From NCBI RefSeq assembly GCF_023017105.1, contig NZ_JALKEV010000018.1:48185-112184 (forward strand): a stretch of DNA of 64,000 nucleotides, given 5' to 3'. The position numbers were made by a program, and so were the translations under genes. The notes beneath the pieces were generated by a model, which was given only the letters and a program-made list of their open reading frames with translations, was not told the origin of the DNA and did not search any database. The stretch comes from Halalkalibacter sp. APA_J-10(15). Its GTDB lineage: Bacteria; Bacillota; Bacilli; Bacillales; Bacillaceae_D. Of this stretch, positions 29,658 to 41,366 are shown one piece after another. Position 1 is the stretch's first letter, and the number at the start of each line of letters is the position of its first letter.

Positions 29658-30944
29658 TTGATAAAATTAAGAATTTCAGATAATAAAAAGCATTTCGAAA
29701 CAGACAAAGGGAAAAAATTCTTTTATTTAGCTGATACAGTATGGAGTACTTTTACCAACGCTACGTTAGAAGAATGGAATGATTATCTTGACTATAGAAA
29801 AGAGCAAGGCTTTAATGTTTTACAAATAAATATACTTCAACAATGGGACGCTAGTGAGACGGATTTGAATTTCAAGCCGTTTGAATATAAGGAAGATGGT
29901 AGTTTCAACTTCTATAATCGAAATAATGCTTACTTTGAACGAGCGGAAGAAATGGTTTCTATGGCAGTTGAAAAGGGGTTTGTACCTGCGCTAGTCCTAT
30001 TATGGTGTAATTATGTCCCAGATACTTGGGGCTCAGAAATTAATAATATAAATAATATGCCAATAGAGTTAGTGGAGAATTACGTAAAATATGTGGACGA
30101 TAAATTTTCGAAATATAATCCGATTTATTTAGTTAGTGGGGATACGGATTTCCCGACACAAAGAGCAATAAAGTATTACTCCTTAGCTATGCGGACGATC
30201 AAACAATTAAGTCCTCACTGCTTAACTACCTTACATATTAGAGGTAGACTAATGGAATTACCTGATGAGTTAATGAATAGCAATGATTTGGATTTTTATA
30301 TGTTTCAATCAGGGCATAATATACAATTTCAGAGTATGTCGTATGAGCTTGCAGAAGAATTTAGTAATAAACCAATAAGAAGACCTGCGCTGAATTCAGA
30401 GCCGTGTTACGAACAAATGGGTTATAGTAGGAATCGATACGGTCGCTTTAGTCGATTTGATGTTAGAAAATCAGCTTGGCAAAGTTTATTATCAGGTGCT
30501 GAAGCAGGCATTACCTATGGAGCACACGGTATATGGAGTTGGCATAAGAAGGGAAAAGGGTTTGGATTAGTAGGAGAGGCATTTGATAGACCTTATGAAT
30601 GGAGAGATGCAGTTAAGTTTGAAGGTGCTTGGGATTATGCATTTATGAGAAAAGTATTTCAATTATTTAAGATCAATAACTTGCAGCCTTTAGATATCTT
30701 GTTAAAAAATACGGAAGAAATTAGAGTTGCTAGTAGCGATGATGAAATGAAAATCTTGATATATGTGCCAGTTAACACAACTGTTAAACTAAATATGCTT
30801 CTTGAAGACTATGATTTTACAATTATAGATTTAGAACAAAGACGCTTTGGTGAAACGAGCGTAACCTTTGAAGATAATAAAACGGTGTTTGATATGCACA
30901 GTTTTAAATCTGACGTATTAATTATTGGTGAAAAAGCACTCTAG
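29658..30944 (+). CDS. Apiosidase-like glycoside hydrolase (DUF4038/GH140-type), cytoplasmic
   Basis: 428 residues from a TTG at 29658 behind AGGAGGGA. It has the apiosidase-like (beta/alpha)8 fold: FFYLADTVWSTFTNATLEEWNDYLDYRKEQGFN near the start (quoted in part), then YLVSGDTDFP with Asp162 and NSEPCYEQ with Glu248 as likely catalytic pair, and a small C-terminal beta domain. GH140 founders cleave apiose from pectin (RG-II); here there is no signal peptide, so the enzyme should act on imported sugar. It lies between PTS IIBC and IIA genes. I infer removal of apiose from a phosphorylated apiosyl-glucoside; other pentofuranosides are possible. Confidence 0.78.
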   Translation: MIKLRISDNKKHFETDKGKKFFYLADTVWSTFTNATLEEWNDYLDYRKEQGFNVLQINILQQWDASETDLNFKPFEYKEDGSFNFYNRNNAYFERAEEMVSMAVEKGFVPALVLLWCNYVPDTWGSEINNINNMPIELVENYVKYVDDKFSKYNPIYLVSGDTDFPTQRAIKYYSLAMRTIKQLSPHCLTTLHIRGRLMELPDELMNSNDLDFYMFQSGHNIQFQSMSYELAEEFSNKPIRRPALNSEPCYEQMGYSRNRYGRFSRFDVRKSAWQSLLSGAEAGITYGAHGIWSWHKKGKGFGLVGEAFDRPYEWRDAVKFEGAWDYAFMRKVFQLFKINNLQPLDILLKNTEEIRVASSDDEMKILIYVPVNTTVKLNMLLEDYDFTIIDLEQRRFGETSVTFEDNKTVFDMHSFKSDVLIIGEKAL

Positions 30945-31034
30945 GATACTTGGAGTTGCCTAATTGAGAGAGTAATGATTGTTTCTTGATTTTGAAGCTA
31001 TTGTTCATTAAAGAACAAAAGGGAGGTACGAAAA

Positions 31035-31532
31035 ATGCTAGATAAATTATTTAAAAAGAAACAAAAAATAGAGCAGGAAGAATTTTTTTCTCCTCTTGCT
31101 GGAGAATTAATATCACTCGATCAGGTTTCAGATACTGTCTTCTCAGAAAAAATGATGGGGGATGGTGTTGCTATTATACCTGCAGAAGGTGTGCTTGTAT
31201 CTCCTGTTGAAGGAGAAGTGATTCAAGTTTTTCATACAAAGCACGCTATTGGAATTAGATCTCTTACCGGTTTAGAAATCCTTTTCCACGTCGGGTTAGA
31301 AACAGTAGAACTCAATGGGGAGGGGTTTAATATTTTAGTTGAAGAAGGACAAATTGTTAATGTTGGAGATTCTTTATTACATTTTGATATTCCGTTTTTA
31401 AAAAGTAAAAACAAGGAAATTGTTACACCAATAATCATTACTAATTCTTCTCAAAAGGTAGAGGAGATTGTACAGGTTGAAAAACAAAAAGTTTCAAGAT
31501 GCGATAGACTATTTGTTTGTAAGTTGAAATAA
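31035..31532 (+). CDS. PTS glucose-type IIA protein
   Basis: 165 residues from ATG 31035 behind GGGAGG. The typical IIA-Glc fold begins SPLAGELISLDQVSDTVFSEKMMGDGVAI; His70 (FHTKHAIGI) and His85 (EILFHVGLETV) are the expected helper and phosphorylated histidines. It passes phosphate from HPr to the IIB cysteine of the PTS protein at 28142, which lacks its own IIA. The last ~20 residues form a basic tail. A short spacer leads to the GH1 gene. Confidence 0.92.
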   Translation: MLDKLFKKKQKIEQEEFFSPLAGELISLDQVSDTVFSEKMMGDGVAIIPAEGVLVSPVEGEVIQVFHTKHAIGIRSLTGLEILFHVGLETVELNGEGFNILVEEGQIVNVGDSLLHFDIPFLKSKNKEIVTPIIITNSSQKVEEIVQVEKQKVSRCDRLFVCKLK

Positions 31533-31550
31533 TTCAGGAGGTAATATTAA

Positions 31551-32993
<1,443 letters not shown>

Positions 32994-33053
32994 ATATATT
33001 TGAGGGTTGATAAATTATTGCTCCATCGAGTATCAGTTTAGGATGGGGCATAC

Positions 33054-33165
33054 GGGAATGGGCGATACCCTTGATTTTTACAAAGAAATTAAGATTACGC
33101 CAATGCCGTACGGTCAATCATTATCGGTGCTTGCACTTGCGGAGTATTTGAGAGAGTTTATATAG
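33054..33165 (+). pseudogene. C-terminal gene remnant, copy A
   Basis: A 37-codon fragment, GMGDTLDFYKEIKITPM followed by PYGQSLSVLALAEYLREFI and TAG, with no start or upstream part. It is nearly identical to 43176-43283. It resembles the end of a carbohydrate-active enzyme, but I cannot name the family with confidence. Confidence 0.6.
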
Positions 33166-33169
33166 GACG

Positions 33170-33224
33170 AAACACCATCCATTTCATTACTAATGTAGCT
33201 TTGATTGGATGGTGTTTTGTTTTA
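33170..33224. terminator. Bidirectional terminator between GH1 operon and AraC gene
   Basis: AAACACCATCC (33171-33181) pairs with GGATGGTGTTT (33209-33219) and is followed by TGTTTT; the reverse strand also has an A/T-rich tail. It separates the convergent plus-strand operon and minus-strand regulator gene. Confidence 0.8.
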
Positions 33225-33229
33225 AACAT

Positions 33230-34474
33230 TTATTTATCAATTAAATGGTGATTTTCACGATAAAACTTTGGAGTAACTCCGATAAACTTCTTAAAAACTT
33301 TTGTGAAATAACTTTGATCTGTATAATTTAGTAAAGAGCATATGTCTGAAATAGGGGTATTGCTATAAGCGAGTAGTTTTTTAGCTTCTTCTATTTTTAT
33401 TTGCTGTATATACTCACTAATAGTGATGCCCACTTCCTTTTTAAATAAAACAGATAAGTATTTAGGGCTTAATTCAACTCTCTTAGCGATTTGCTCATGT
33501 GTCAAGTCTTCATAAATATATTTAAAAATATAATCTTTACAGATCGTTATTGTTCTCGAATGACGGTCATTCTTTACTTGTTTCACTTTCCTTGCAAACG
33601 TATAAAGTACATCTCTCGCAAGCATTCTGATATCATCTAAACGATTTAATTCCTCTAACTGTTGGATGAAGCTGTCGTGTAACGAAAAAGCAACCTCTTC
33701 ATGTAAACCTCCATCAATTGACGCTCTAGAAACTAACGTAATCATTGTAATAATATGATTCTTGTTAGAACGGAGATAGCTTGATTTAGAAAGAACACTA
33801 GCTTCTTCTTCCTCTTTTGTATATGGGAACTCTTTTAAGTCTTCCACTCTTCCTTCTCTAATAATGGATAGAATATTTTTCTCGAATAGTCGATCATGAT
33901 GAAAATTGTTTGCTTGTAGATTATGTGAAACAGTTAAATTGACGCTTTGGATAGATTTACTGTCTTGTGGGAGGCTAGAGTCTTCAAACGAAACCGATGA
34001 AGAAGAAACGAGTATATTATTAAACAATTTAAAGGCTATTATGCTTATATTGACGAGCTTATCTGGTTTAATAATCGGTAATGATTGATAATACTGCAAA
34101 ACACTTCCTCGATAGAAGAACGCTCGAAAGTCATTAATTATACCAGATATTCGGTCTTCTGAGAATGGATAGGATAAGCTTGGACCAATAATGACGGTTC
34201 CATAAAATGTTGTCTTTTTTACAATACTTAGTAATATAAATTTTTCTGAAAACGCAGATTTTCTAATAACAGGAGTGTTGAATTGAACTTCAGGTTTGAA
34301 GTTCAATGGATTAAATAGTTTTTCTTTTTGATTTTCATATAAGGGATTTAAAATTTGACCGCTATAGTTTTCATAAGTAACTTCGCCATTTGTATTTATG
34401 AAAAGAACTGGCATTTCAAATGCCTCTGCTATGATCGTACATTTCTCTTTAATTTGATCGATGGAATTCTTCAT
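33230..34474 (-). CDS. AraC-family transcriptional regulator
   Basis: 414 residues from ATG 34474 behind AAGGGAG. The C-terminal 100 residues hold two helix-turn-helices (EDLTHEQIAKRVELSPKYLSVLFKKE; LNYTDQSYFTKVFKKFIGVTPKFYRE). The long N-terminal part (about 1-300) has no membrane segment and starts like a PAS-type sensor (EMPVLFINTNGEVTYENYSG). It diverges from the GH43 gene and probably controls the glycan block to its right. That block is partly decayed, so the regulator may be an orphan in the making. Confidence 0.88.
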   Translation of the reverse strand: MKNSIDQIKEKCTIIAEAFEMPVLFINTNGEVTYENYSGQILNPLYENQKEKLFNPLNFKPEVQFNTPVIRKSAFSEKFILLSIVKKTTFYGTVIIGPSLSYPFSEDRISGIINDFRAFFYRGSVLQYYQSLPIIKPDKLVNISIIAFKLFNNILVSSSSVSFEDSSLPQDSKSIQSVNLTVSHNLQANNFHHDRLFEKNILSIIREGRVEDLKEFPYTKEEEEASVLSKSSYLRSNKNHIITMITLVSRASIDGGLHEEVAFSLHDSFIQQLEELNRLDDIRMLARDVLYTFARKVKQVKNDRHSRTITICKDYIFKYIYEDLTHEQIAKRVELSPKYLSVLFKKEVGITISEYIQQIKIEEAKKLLAYSNTPISDICSLLNYTDQSYFTKVFKKFIGVTPKFYRENHHLIDK

Positions 34475-34740
34475 TTTAGGTACTCCCTTGTAAAAGTAAT
34501 AATGGAATTTTTAATCGTAGATGTTTATTTTATTTACTATTAATATTCAGAAAATGATAAAAAGTCGACTTACTTCAGTATAATAATCTTTAAAATTTAA
34601 CCTTATAGTACCAGAAAAAGAACTCAATTACCATAAGAGAAAAAAGGATGGTGTTACTTTAAAATTAATGGACATGTGCGCTAGCTTTTTTGCTTGTTCT
34701 TATTTTTTGAAGATAATTTACGTGGAGGTGTTGATTACAA

Positions 34741-35769
34741 ATGAAACATAAAAATCTAGTTATTAGTGGGTTTCATCCAGATCCTAGTGTATGCAAAGTT
34801 GGAGAAGAGTATTATTTGGTGACTAGTTCTTTTGAGTATTTTCCAGGTGTACCAATCTATCATAGCGTCAACTTAGTGAATTGGAAGCAAATAGGTTATG
34901 TATTAACACAGGAAAGTCAATTACCTCTAACTAGAATACATTCATACACAACTTCACAAGGCATTTATGCACCTACCATTCGTTATCATAACGCTAGATT
35001 TTATGTAATTACAACGAACGTAACTGTAGGCAAAACATTTTATGTATGGGCTGAGGATCCTAATGGGCCTTGGTCGGAGCCAGTAGTTATTGAGAATTTG
35101 AGAGGGTTTGATCCATCTTTATTTTTTGATGATGATGGGAAGGTGTATTTAACGTATGCTCATTTTCCTGGCTTCGGTAATGATGGAATCTTCCAAGCAG
35201 AATTGGACATAGATACAGGGAGGTTATTAAATGAGCCAGTTTTGATTTGGCATGGTACTGGAGGTCATTCTCCTGAAGGTCCTCATTTATATAAAATAAA
35301 TGGCTGGTATTACTTACTCATTGCAGAAGGAGGTACAGAATATGGTCATATGGTTACGGTTGCTAGAAGTAGAAAACCTTTCGGAGAATATGAGAGTTGC
35401 CCTAATAATCCAATAGTTTCTAATAGAAGTAGCGATAAACCGATACAAGGCACTGGTCATGCTGATTTAGTACAAGATCATAATGGGGAATGGTGGTCGG
35501 TTATGCTGGGATTTAGACCTGTAAAGACTTCCAAACTTCATCATCTAGGCCGTGAGACGAACCTTGCACCGGTTGCATGGGATGAGGATGGTTGGCCTAG
35601 TATAGGTTTAAATGGGCAAGTAGACGTTGAATATGATGCAAGGTCTCTTAAAGTAGTAAACAAAGAGAAAGGTGAGGACAGAGAAGACTTTAGTAATCAT
35701 AACCTTTCTCTAGAATGGAATTTTTATCGAAATCCACTAGCTGAGTCATGGTCGTTAACAGAGAAGCCA
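34741..35769 (+). pseudogene. GH43 glycosidase, C-terminally truncated
   Basis: Starts at ATG 34741 behind GTGGAGG. The five-bladed catalytic domain is complete, with Asp in GFHPDPSV, Asp in LRGFDPSLFFDD and Glu in HSPEGPHLYK, the GH43 triad of beta-xylosidases and arabinofuranosidases. Homology ends at WSLTEKPD (about 35769); the C-terminal beta-sandwich seen in the relative at 52637 is missing. The frame then runs by chance through an inverted foreign segment to a stop at 35838. No signal peptide, so cytoplasmic. It may still fold, but loss of the sandwich usually abolishes activity. Confidence 0.8.
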
Positions 35770-35916
35770 GACAGACCATTCTGCTTCTCCATGATGCAGT
35801 ACCGCCGCCGAGGCAACATGTCTACCGCTAGACAGTAAGTGACTCACACGGTTCGTGTACTCATTTAAATATCGATAATAGCGAAACTGCGGATTTTTTC
35901 CTCTAGCATACATATG
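35770..35916 (-). pseudogene. Inverted internal fragment of a GH106-like gene
   Basis: Read on the minus strand this ~147-bp piece encodes YARGKNPQFRYYRYLNEY, TNRVSHLLSSGRHVASAA and VLHHGEAEWS, in one frame. The plus-strand frame from 35925 (MFFQKPVKELMRNQ) is its natural continuation. Short inverted repeats sit at both breakpoints: GAGAAGC/GCTTCTC at 35761-35789 and CATAC/GTATG at 35907-35927. Confidence 0.7.
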
Positions 35917-37022
35917 AGGAGTGTATGTTCTTCCAAAAACCAGTGAAGGAATTAATGAGGAATCAGATCGACTGCGATATTCTTCCTTGTGATGCAATCA
36001 TAGCAGGTGTTGAGGTTGAACACGGAAAACTTATGTCTCATAATGAGACATTTGATTGCTTAATCATTCCTTATAGTGAAGCGCTACCTATGGATGCCTT
36101 AAAAAGCTTTGTGGATCTTGCAAAACAAGATTTACTGATTTACTTTATCGATGGTCTTCCAAAATGTTCGAGCGAGGGCGAGCGAATTGATGATATTGTT
36201 ATGTTTTTAGACGATAGAGAAAATGTTAAAGTCATTGGACTCGATGTTCTTGCTCAAACAATGAAAGCAGCTGGTTACTATGACATAAGAGTAAGAGGTG
36301 AGGCCCCTCATTTGCGTTGCTATCATTCGAAGCAAAAAGAAGTAGACGTGTATATGTTTTTTAATGAACATCCCATTGAAAGTATTGATACAGAAGTAGA
36401 GTTACCAGTTCATGGAACTATTTTATTCTATGATGCCTATGAGAATATTGTGTGGGATGCACAACAAATAGAGAAGGAATCCATTTCATTAGTATCTCTA
36501 AAGTTAGTACCATTTGAAACAATCTTTATAGTGGTGGATAACAGTTCAGAGTTACAAGAGTTAGAGTTGAGCTCTACTGTGAAACAATTACAAACGTCGT
36601 TAACGATAGAAGGGTCTTGGTCGCTTTCAACAGCAACTTCGATGCAATACCCTACTTTTACAACTAGGGGTGAATTAAAGTCTTTACTAGATTTAAGTCG
36701 TGTAGAAGGATTACAATCGTTCTCTGGAACAATGCGTTATAAAAAAGAAATTAATTGGGTACATGAAGATGCACGTATTTGGATAGATCTAGGAGATGTT
36801 TTTGAAATAGCGGAAGTCTTTGTTAATGGGGAATCTGTAGGTGTACGTCTTCAAGCTCCATACCAATTTGAAATGAGCAATTATCTCAGAGAAGGTATCA
36901 ATACTATCCAGGTAGAAGTGACAAACACTCTAGTGAAAGAAAACAATGATATGCTTTCTCGTATTGGTCATCATGAGCCAAGCGGATTAATTGGACCAGT
37001 TCGTATATTGAAGGAAAAATAA
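35917..37022 (+). pseudogene. GH106/GH2-like large glycosidase, N-terminally truncated
   Basis: About 366 codons in frame ending at TAA 37022. The C-terminal 130 residues form a galactose-binding-like sandwich (TMRYKKEINW, IWIDLGDVFEIAEVFVNGESVG, NTLVKENNDM, GLIGPVRIL) typical of alpha-L-rhamnosidase GH106 and related large glycosidases. The ATG at 35925 has only a chance ribosome site (ATGAGGAGTGT). Several hundred N-terminal residues with the catalytic domain are missing, and the adjacent internal piece is inverted. Family is inferred from the fragment, with GH106 most likely. Confidence 0.65.
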
Positions 37023-37173
37023 TAAAGTAGATAAAACAGGGATTACATTTGTAATTCTTGTTTTATTTTGCTTTTAAAGAGTTATTTATTTCTCTGTTAA
37101 AAAGGAGTCGTATTATTATAAGAAAAATACTTAAATACCATAACGGTAAATATTAAGGTGGTATCATCTTTTG

Positions 37174-37187
37174 TGTAAGCGCTTTGA
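37174..37187 (+). promoter_or_regulatory. cre-like site upstream of the GH2 gene
   Basis: TGTAAGCGCTTTGA matches the CcpA consensus except at one position. It lies 49 bp before the GH2 start, where CcpA binding would block transcription. It closely resembles sites at 22912, 27909 and 39739. Confidence 0.55.
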
Positions 37188-37235
37188 ATATTGTTGGGGA
37201 TTTTTAGTTGTAATAAAAACAATAGGAGGTTAAAA

Positions 37236-39566
37236 ATGAGAAAACTGATAAATATAAATGAATCCTGGCAGTTTTCTAAGGAAGAAATGGCCGAAAGGAA
37301 GGACATTTCTTATCACGATCAAGACTGGGTTACATTGTCTTTGCCACACACGTGGAATGCGATTGATGGAGCAAATGGTAATGATTTCTATAGAGGGGCA
37401 TGTTGGTATCGAAAAGTGCTTTCATTACCTATTGAAGAACAAAATAACCGTATTTATATTGAATTTCAAGGAGCGAATAGTGTTACAGACGTATATTTGA
37501 ATGGTCAACATCTCGGTCAACATCGTGGCGGTTATTCTACATTTCGATTTGATTTAACAGAGCATTTTGCTTTTGGTAAAGCAAATGTATTAGCTGTTAA
37601 AGTAGATAATTCACACTTTGATAATGTGTATCCATTAAGAGCTGATTTTACCTTCTTTGGAGGAATATATCGAGATGTCAATTTACTTGTTGTGAATCCC
37701 ATTCATGTAGATCTGTTAGATTATGGTTCGCAAGGTGTGTATATAGTACAAGAAAAAGTAAATAAGGAGCAAGCTGATTTACATTTACATGTACGAATTA
37801 CTAATGAATTACAAGTAGAAAGTAAAGTTAGGTTATGTGTAGATCTATTTGATCAAAATGGCGACCATGTTTGCTATCGTGCAGCGGATGTAAAGGTTGA
37901 TAGTAGAGAAATGAAACGAGTAGATGTAGGCCTGACGATTTATAATCCGAAGTTATGGAATGGACTGAAAGGAGCACACATGTATGAAGCGCGTGTGTCT
38001 TTACAGCAATACAACGATACATTAGACGAGGTCATTGTACCATTTGGTGTTCGTTATTTTAAAGTAGACCCAAATGAAGGCTTATTCTTAAACGGAAAAA
38101 AAGTTCGGTTAAATGGTGTTGCACGTCATCAAGATCGTAAAGATATGGGTTGGGCCATCACGCACGAAGAACATGATGAAGATATGGAATTGATAAAGGA
38201 AGTAGGTGCAACATCTATACGTTTAGCTCATTATCAACATGATCAATATTTCTATGATTTGTGCGATCGTGAAGGGATGGTTGTATGGGCAGAAATACCA
38301 TTTATTACTGAGATGTCTGAAACAGAATTAACAGGAGAAAACGCTAAATTACAACTGGTGGAATTAATTCGTCAGAACTTCAATCACCCTTCAATCTTGT
38401 TTTGGGGCCTGCAAAATGAAATTCAAATAGGCAGTAAACATGAACAAGAGGTTCGAAAAGTAGTTCGTGAATTAAATGAAATAGCGAAGAAAGAAGATCC
38501 AACGCGTTTAACTACGATGGCTAATGTCTTTATGATCGATGATGAGGACGAATATAACTACATGACAGATATTATAGGTTATAACAAGTACTATGGTTGG
38601 TACAATGGAAAGGTTGAGGATTTTGCACCTTGGTTGGATAACTTTCATGAAACGAATCCTCATATAAGTCTTTGCGTTTCTGAATATGGTGCTGAAGGAA
38701 TTATTGAATACCATAGTGAAGAACCAAAGGTTAAAGATTATACAGAAGAATATCATGCACTTTATCATGAAAAAGTCTGGAGGATCTTTGAAGAGAGACC
38801 TTACTTATGGGCGACATATGTATGGAATATGTTTGATTTTGGTGCGAATATTCGTGATGAAGGTGGTGTAAAGGGTAGAAATAACAAGGGGCTTGTTACG
38901 TATGATCGAAAAGTGAAAAAGGATGCCTTTTATATGTATAAAGCTCATTGGTCTGATGAAGCTTCTTTACACATTGCAGGAAAGCGATACATTGAAAGGA
39001 TAAATGACGTAATAGATATTAAAATATACACGAACTGTGAGAAAGTCACTTTGTACGTGAATAGTCAAAAAGTTGAAACTGTAGTAGGTGATAAAAAAAT
39101 TGTAGTATTTCAAGATATAAAATTGGAGGAAGGCACTAATCACATCGTGGTTAAGGGAGTTTCAGAAGGTGAAAAGTTTGAAGATCAAGCATGGTTTGAA
39201 AAAGTGTTAGAGCCAAATCGAAGCTATGAAGCCCCAGTCGATGATACAAATGAAAGGGTTGCTAATTGGTTCGACATACCGGAATATGATGACGATGAAT
39301 TAATTGAAGAAGTTGAGATACCAGAAGGGGTTTATTCCACAGGAGATACATTACAAGAACTGATGGAAAATGAAGAAACAAAGGCAATTGTTGTTAAGAC
39401 ATTAGGAGATATTACGAAAGTTCCAATGTACGGTATGATGAAAGGATTTAAAGTAGATATACTCGCATCAATGGCAGATGAAAATGAAGAGCAAGATAGT
39501 CAGTCATTATTTAGTGAACAGAGATTAAAGCGATTAAATCGGGATTTAATTAAGATTAAAAAGTAA
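37236..39566 (+). CDS. GH2 glycoside hydrolase, probable beta-galactosidase
   Basis: 776 residues; I start at ATG 37236 (MRKLININESWQF) right after ATAGGAGG, not at the longer frame. Sugar-binding, immunoglobulin-like and (beta/alpha)8 domains follow in GH2 order: FYRGACWYRK, GANSVTDVYLNGQHLGQHRGGYSTF in part, RLNGVARHQDRKDMGWA, the acid/base in FWGLQNEI and the nucleophile in CVSEYGAEG. The C-terminal ~150 residues are acidic. No signal peptide. It hydrolyses a beta-galactoside or related residue in the cytoplasm; GH2 also contains beta-glucuronidases and others, so specificity is open. Followed by a hairpin and the broken transporter. Confidence 0.88.
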   Translation: MRKLININESWQFSKEEMAERKDISYHDQDWVTLSLPHTWNAIDGANGNDFYRGACWYRKVLSLPIEEQNNRIYIEFQGANSVTDVYLNGQHLGQHRGGYSTFRFDLTEHFAFGKANVLAVKVDNSHFDNVYPLRADFTFFGGIYRDVNLLVVNPIHVDLLDYGSQGVYIVQEKVNKEQADLHLHVRITNELQVESKVRLCVDLFDQNGDHVCYRAADVKVDSREMKRVDVGLTIYNPKLWNGLKGAHMYEARVSLQQYNDTLDEVIVPFGVRYFKVDPNEGLFLNGKKVRLNGVARHQDRKDMGWAITHEEHDEDMELIKEVGATSIRLAHYQHDQYFYDLCDREGMVVWAEIPFITEMSETELTGENAKLQLVELIRQNFNHPSILFWGLQNEIQIGSKHEQEVRKVVRELNEIAKKEDPTRLTTMANVFMIDDEDEYNYMTDIIGYNKYYGWYNGKVEDFAPWLDNFHETNPHISLCVSEYGAEGIIEYHSEEPKVKDYTEEYHALYHEKVWRIFEERPYLWATYVWNMFDFGANIRDEGGVKGRNNKGLVTYDRKVKKDAFYMYKAHWSDEASLHIAGKRYIERINDVIDIKIYTNCEKVTLYVNSQKVETVVGDKKIVVFQDIKLEEGTNHIVVKGVSEGEKFEDQAWFEKVLEPNRSYEAPVDDTNERVANWFDIPEYDDDELIEEVEIPEGVYSTGDTLQELMENEETKAIVVKTLGDITKVPMYGMMKGFKVDILASMADENEEQDSQSLFSEQRLKRLNRDLIKIKK

Positions 39567-39609
39567 ATTAGCTTTGTATAAAGTAAGGCAACCATTGCTT
39601 TTAAATAAG

Positions 39610-39638
39610 GATTTCTTCTATCGCGGATAGAAGAAATC
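39610..39638. terminator. Hairpin after the GH2 gene
   Basis: GATTTCTTCTATC and GATAGAAGAAATC form a perfect 13-bp stem with a three-base loop. Only a short T-rich stretch follows, so termination may be partial. Confidence 0.6.
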
Positions 39639-39738
39639 ACTTTACTAATAGTGTATTCATTCATATAAATATTTCATGTTAAAGATCAATTATTTGCAAC
39701 ATTTCAATAGATGAAAAAATAATCATTCATGTTAATAT

Positions 39739-39752
39739 TGTAAGCGTTTTCT
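39739..39752 (+). promoter_or_regulatory. cre site upstream of the GPH symporter
   Basis: TGTAAGCGTTTTCT fits the CcpA cre consensus TGWAARCGYTWNCW at every position. It lies about 55 bp upstream of the symporter start. Confidence 0.65.
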
Positions 39753-39804
39753 TCCTTGTAACATCATTTAGTAGGTTATAAAAATTAATCAAGGGGTGAT
39801 AGGA

Positions 39805-41303
39805 ATGAATAAGAAAGAAGCAAGAAGGATAGCGAAAGAGGGAATAGCATTAGAATTAGCAGAAAGAGAAAAGAAATATAACCGAGCTAAACTATGGCAA
39901 CTAATCTGCTTTCCTGCAGGTGGCTTCTCACAGGGCGTCTTTATGGGGTTGATGATGCTCGTTTCCTACTATGCAGCTGGTATTGTAGGTTTAGGGACAG
40001 TAGTTGCTTCATTCGTTATAACAGGAACGCGGGTATTTGATAGCATTACTGATCCACTGGTAGGATTGGTTCTTGATAAGACAAAAGGGAAGTATGGTAA
40101 AGTAAGGCCGTTTTTACTTGCTGGATTTGTACTTATGTCTATATCAACGTTACTAATGTTTTTTACAGCTCATCTTGCTCCTGAAGGGATAAAACTTGTT
40201 TACTTTATTGTTTTGTACTTAATCTATATTGTTGGCTATACATGTACAGGAGTTGCCAATCTTTCAGGGCAAGCAGTTCTTACAAATGATCCTCAACAGC
40301 GTCCCATTTTAGGTGGCTTTCAAACGACTTATACAACTATTTATTTTGCTTTCTTTGGGTGTATCTATCGCTTTATTTAGTACCAAAACATCAAGGCTTT
40401 AACAATGCTTCTTTGTTCCATGAATTTGTTATTACAACAGTTTTACTTGCAGGTATACTTGTTACACTTGGTATTATCGCTGTTTGATCGAAGGACCGTG
40501 CTGAGAATTTTGGTACTGGTGAAGGAAACCGAACGAAGTTTAAGGATATGTGGAAGGTTTTGAAAGGTAATCGTCCGTTACAATTATTTGTTTTAGCAGC
40601 AGCATCAGATAAACTTGCTTTGCAAACGCAATCTAATCAGATTATTCCCGTATTGTTATATGCGATTATTATTGGTAATTATGCTATGCATGGTCAAATG
40701 GCAATGCCTAGTCTAGTAATTAATTTGATTATAATATTTTTTGGTATTAGATATGCAATGAAGTTTGGTACGAGAAAAGGATATATATCTGCAGTGTGGG
40801 GATGTATTATTACGTATTCGTTATTGTTTTTCCTACTATGGTTAGGAGATCCATCACAGATCGGTTTTGATAATTTAGGGTTTATGACCATTGCTTTTGT
40901 TATCTTAATATTAGCAGGGCCAGCCTTTATATTACTTTCTTCTGGATTAACATTCCCAATGATCCCATATATTGTAGATTATGAAACAAATAGAACAGGG
41001 CGTTTTGTGCCAGGAGTGATATCAGCTACCTATACATTTATTGATAAGTTGGTTTCTTCATTGTCACAAACAATTGTTGGTTTAGTTTTAGCTGCTATTG
41101 GGTTCAGGGTAGCATTCCCTGATGTGGATACACCTTATTCAGACAGTCTATTTTGGGCGGCGATGTTCTTAAATATTGGGATTGTAATTATTGGTTGGGT
41201 TATTTCATTACTTGTCATGAAGTTCTATCCATTAACGAAAGACAAGATGGTAGAGATTCAAGCAGAATTAACAAAAAAACGTGAGGGTAATAAAGTAAGT
41301 TAA
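39805..41303 (+). pseudogene. GPH-family sugar:cation symporter, frameshifted and with a nonsense codon
   Basis: Starts at ATG 39805 behind AAGGGGTG. The first 190 codons have GPH features (FPAGGFSQGVFMGLMMLVSYYAAG, and DSITDPLVGLVLDKTKGKYGKVRPF in part, the cytoplasmic loop). The frame shifts near 40365-40380; homology continues one frame over (LVPKHQGFNNASLFHEF) through a TGA at 40485-40487, probably a former TGG, to the end at 41303. The complete protein would have about 12 membrane segments and some 495 residues. GPH proteins import oligosaccharides or glycosides. Two independent lesions make this copy non-functional. Confidence 0.85.
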
Positions 41304-41366
41304 TGATGATTTCGGTGGAAATGGCTTACTACTTTTCTATGAAGCCCATTATTATTTTGAAGGCGT

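Noticed and set aside
35755-35997. 80-codon minus-strand frame
   Set aside because: Only 35770-35916 is real coding sequence (an inverted GH106-like piece); the rest is antisense of the flanks.
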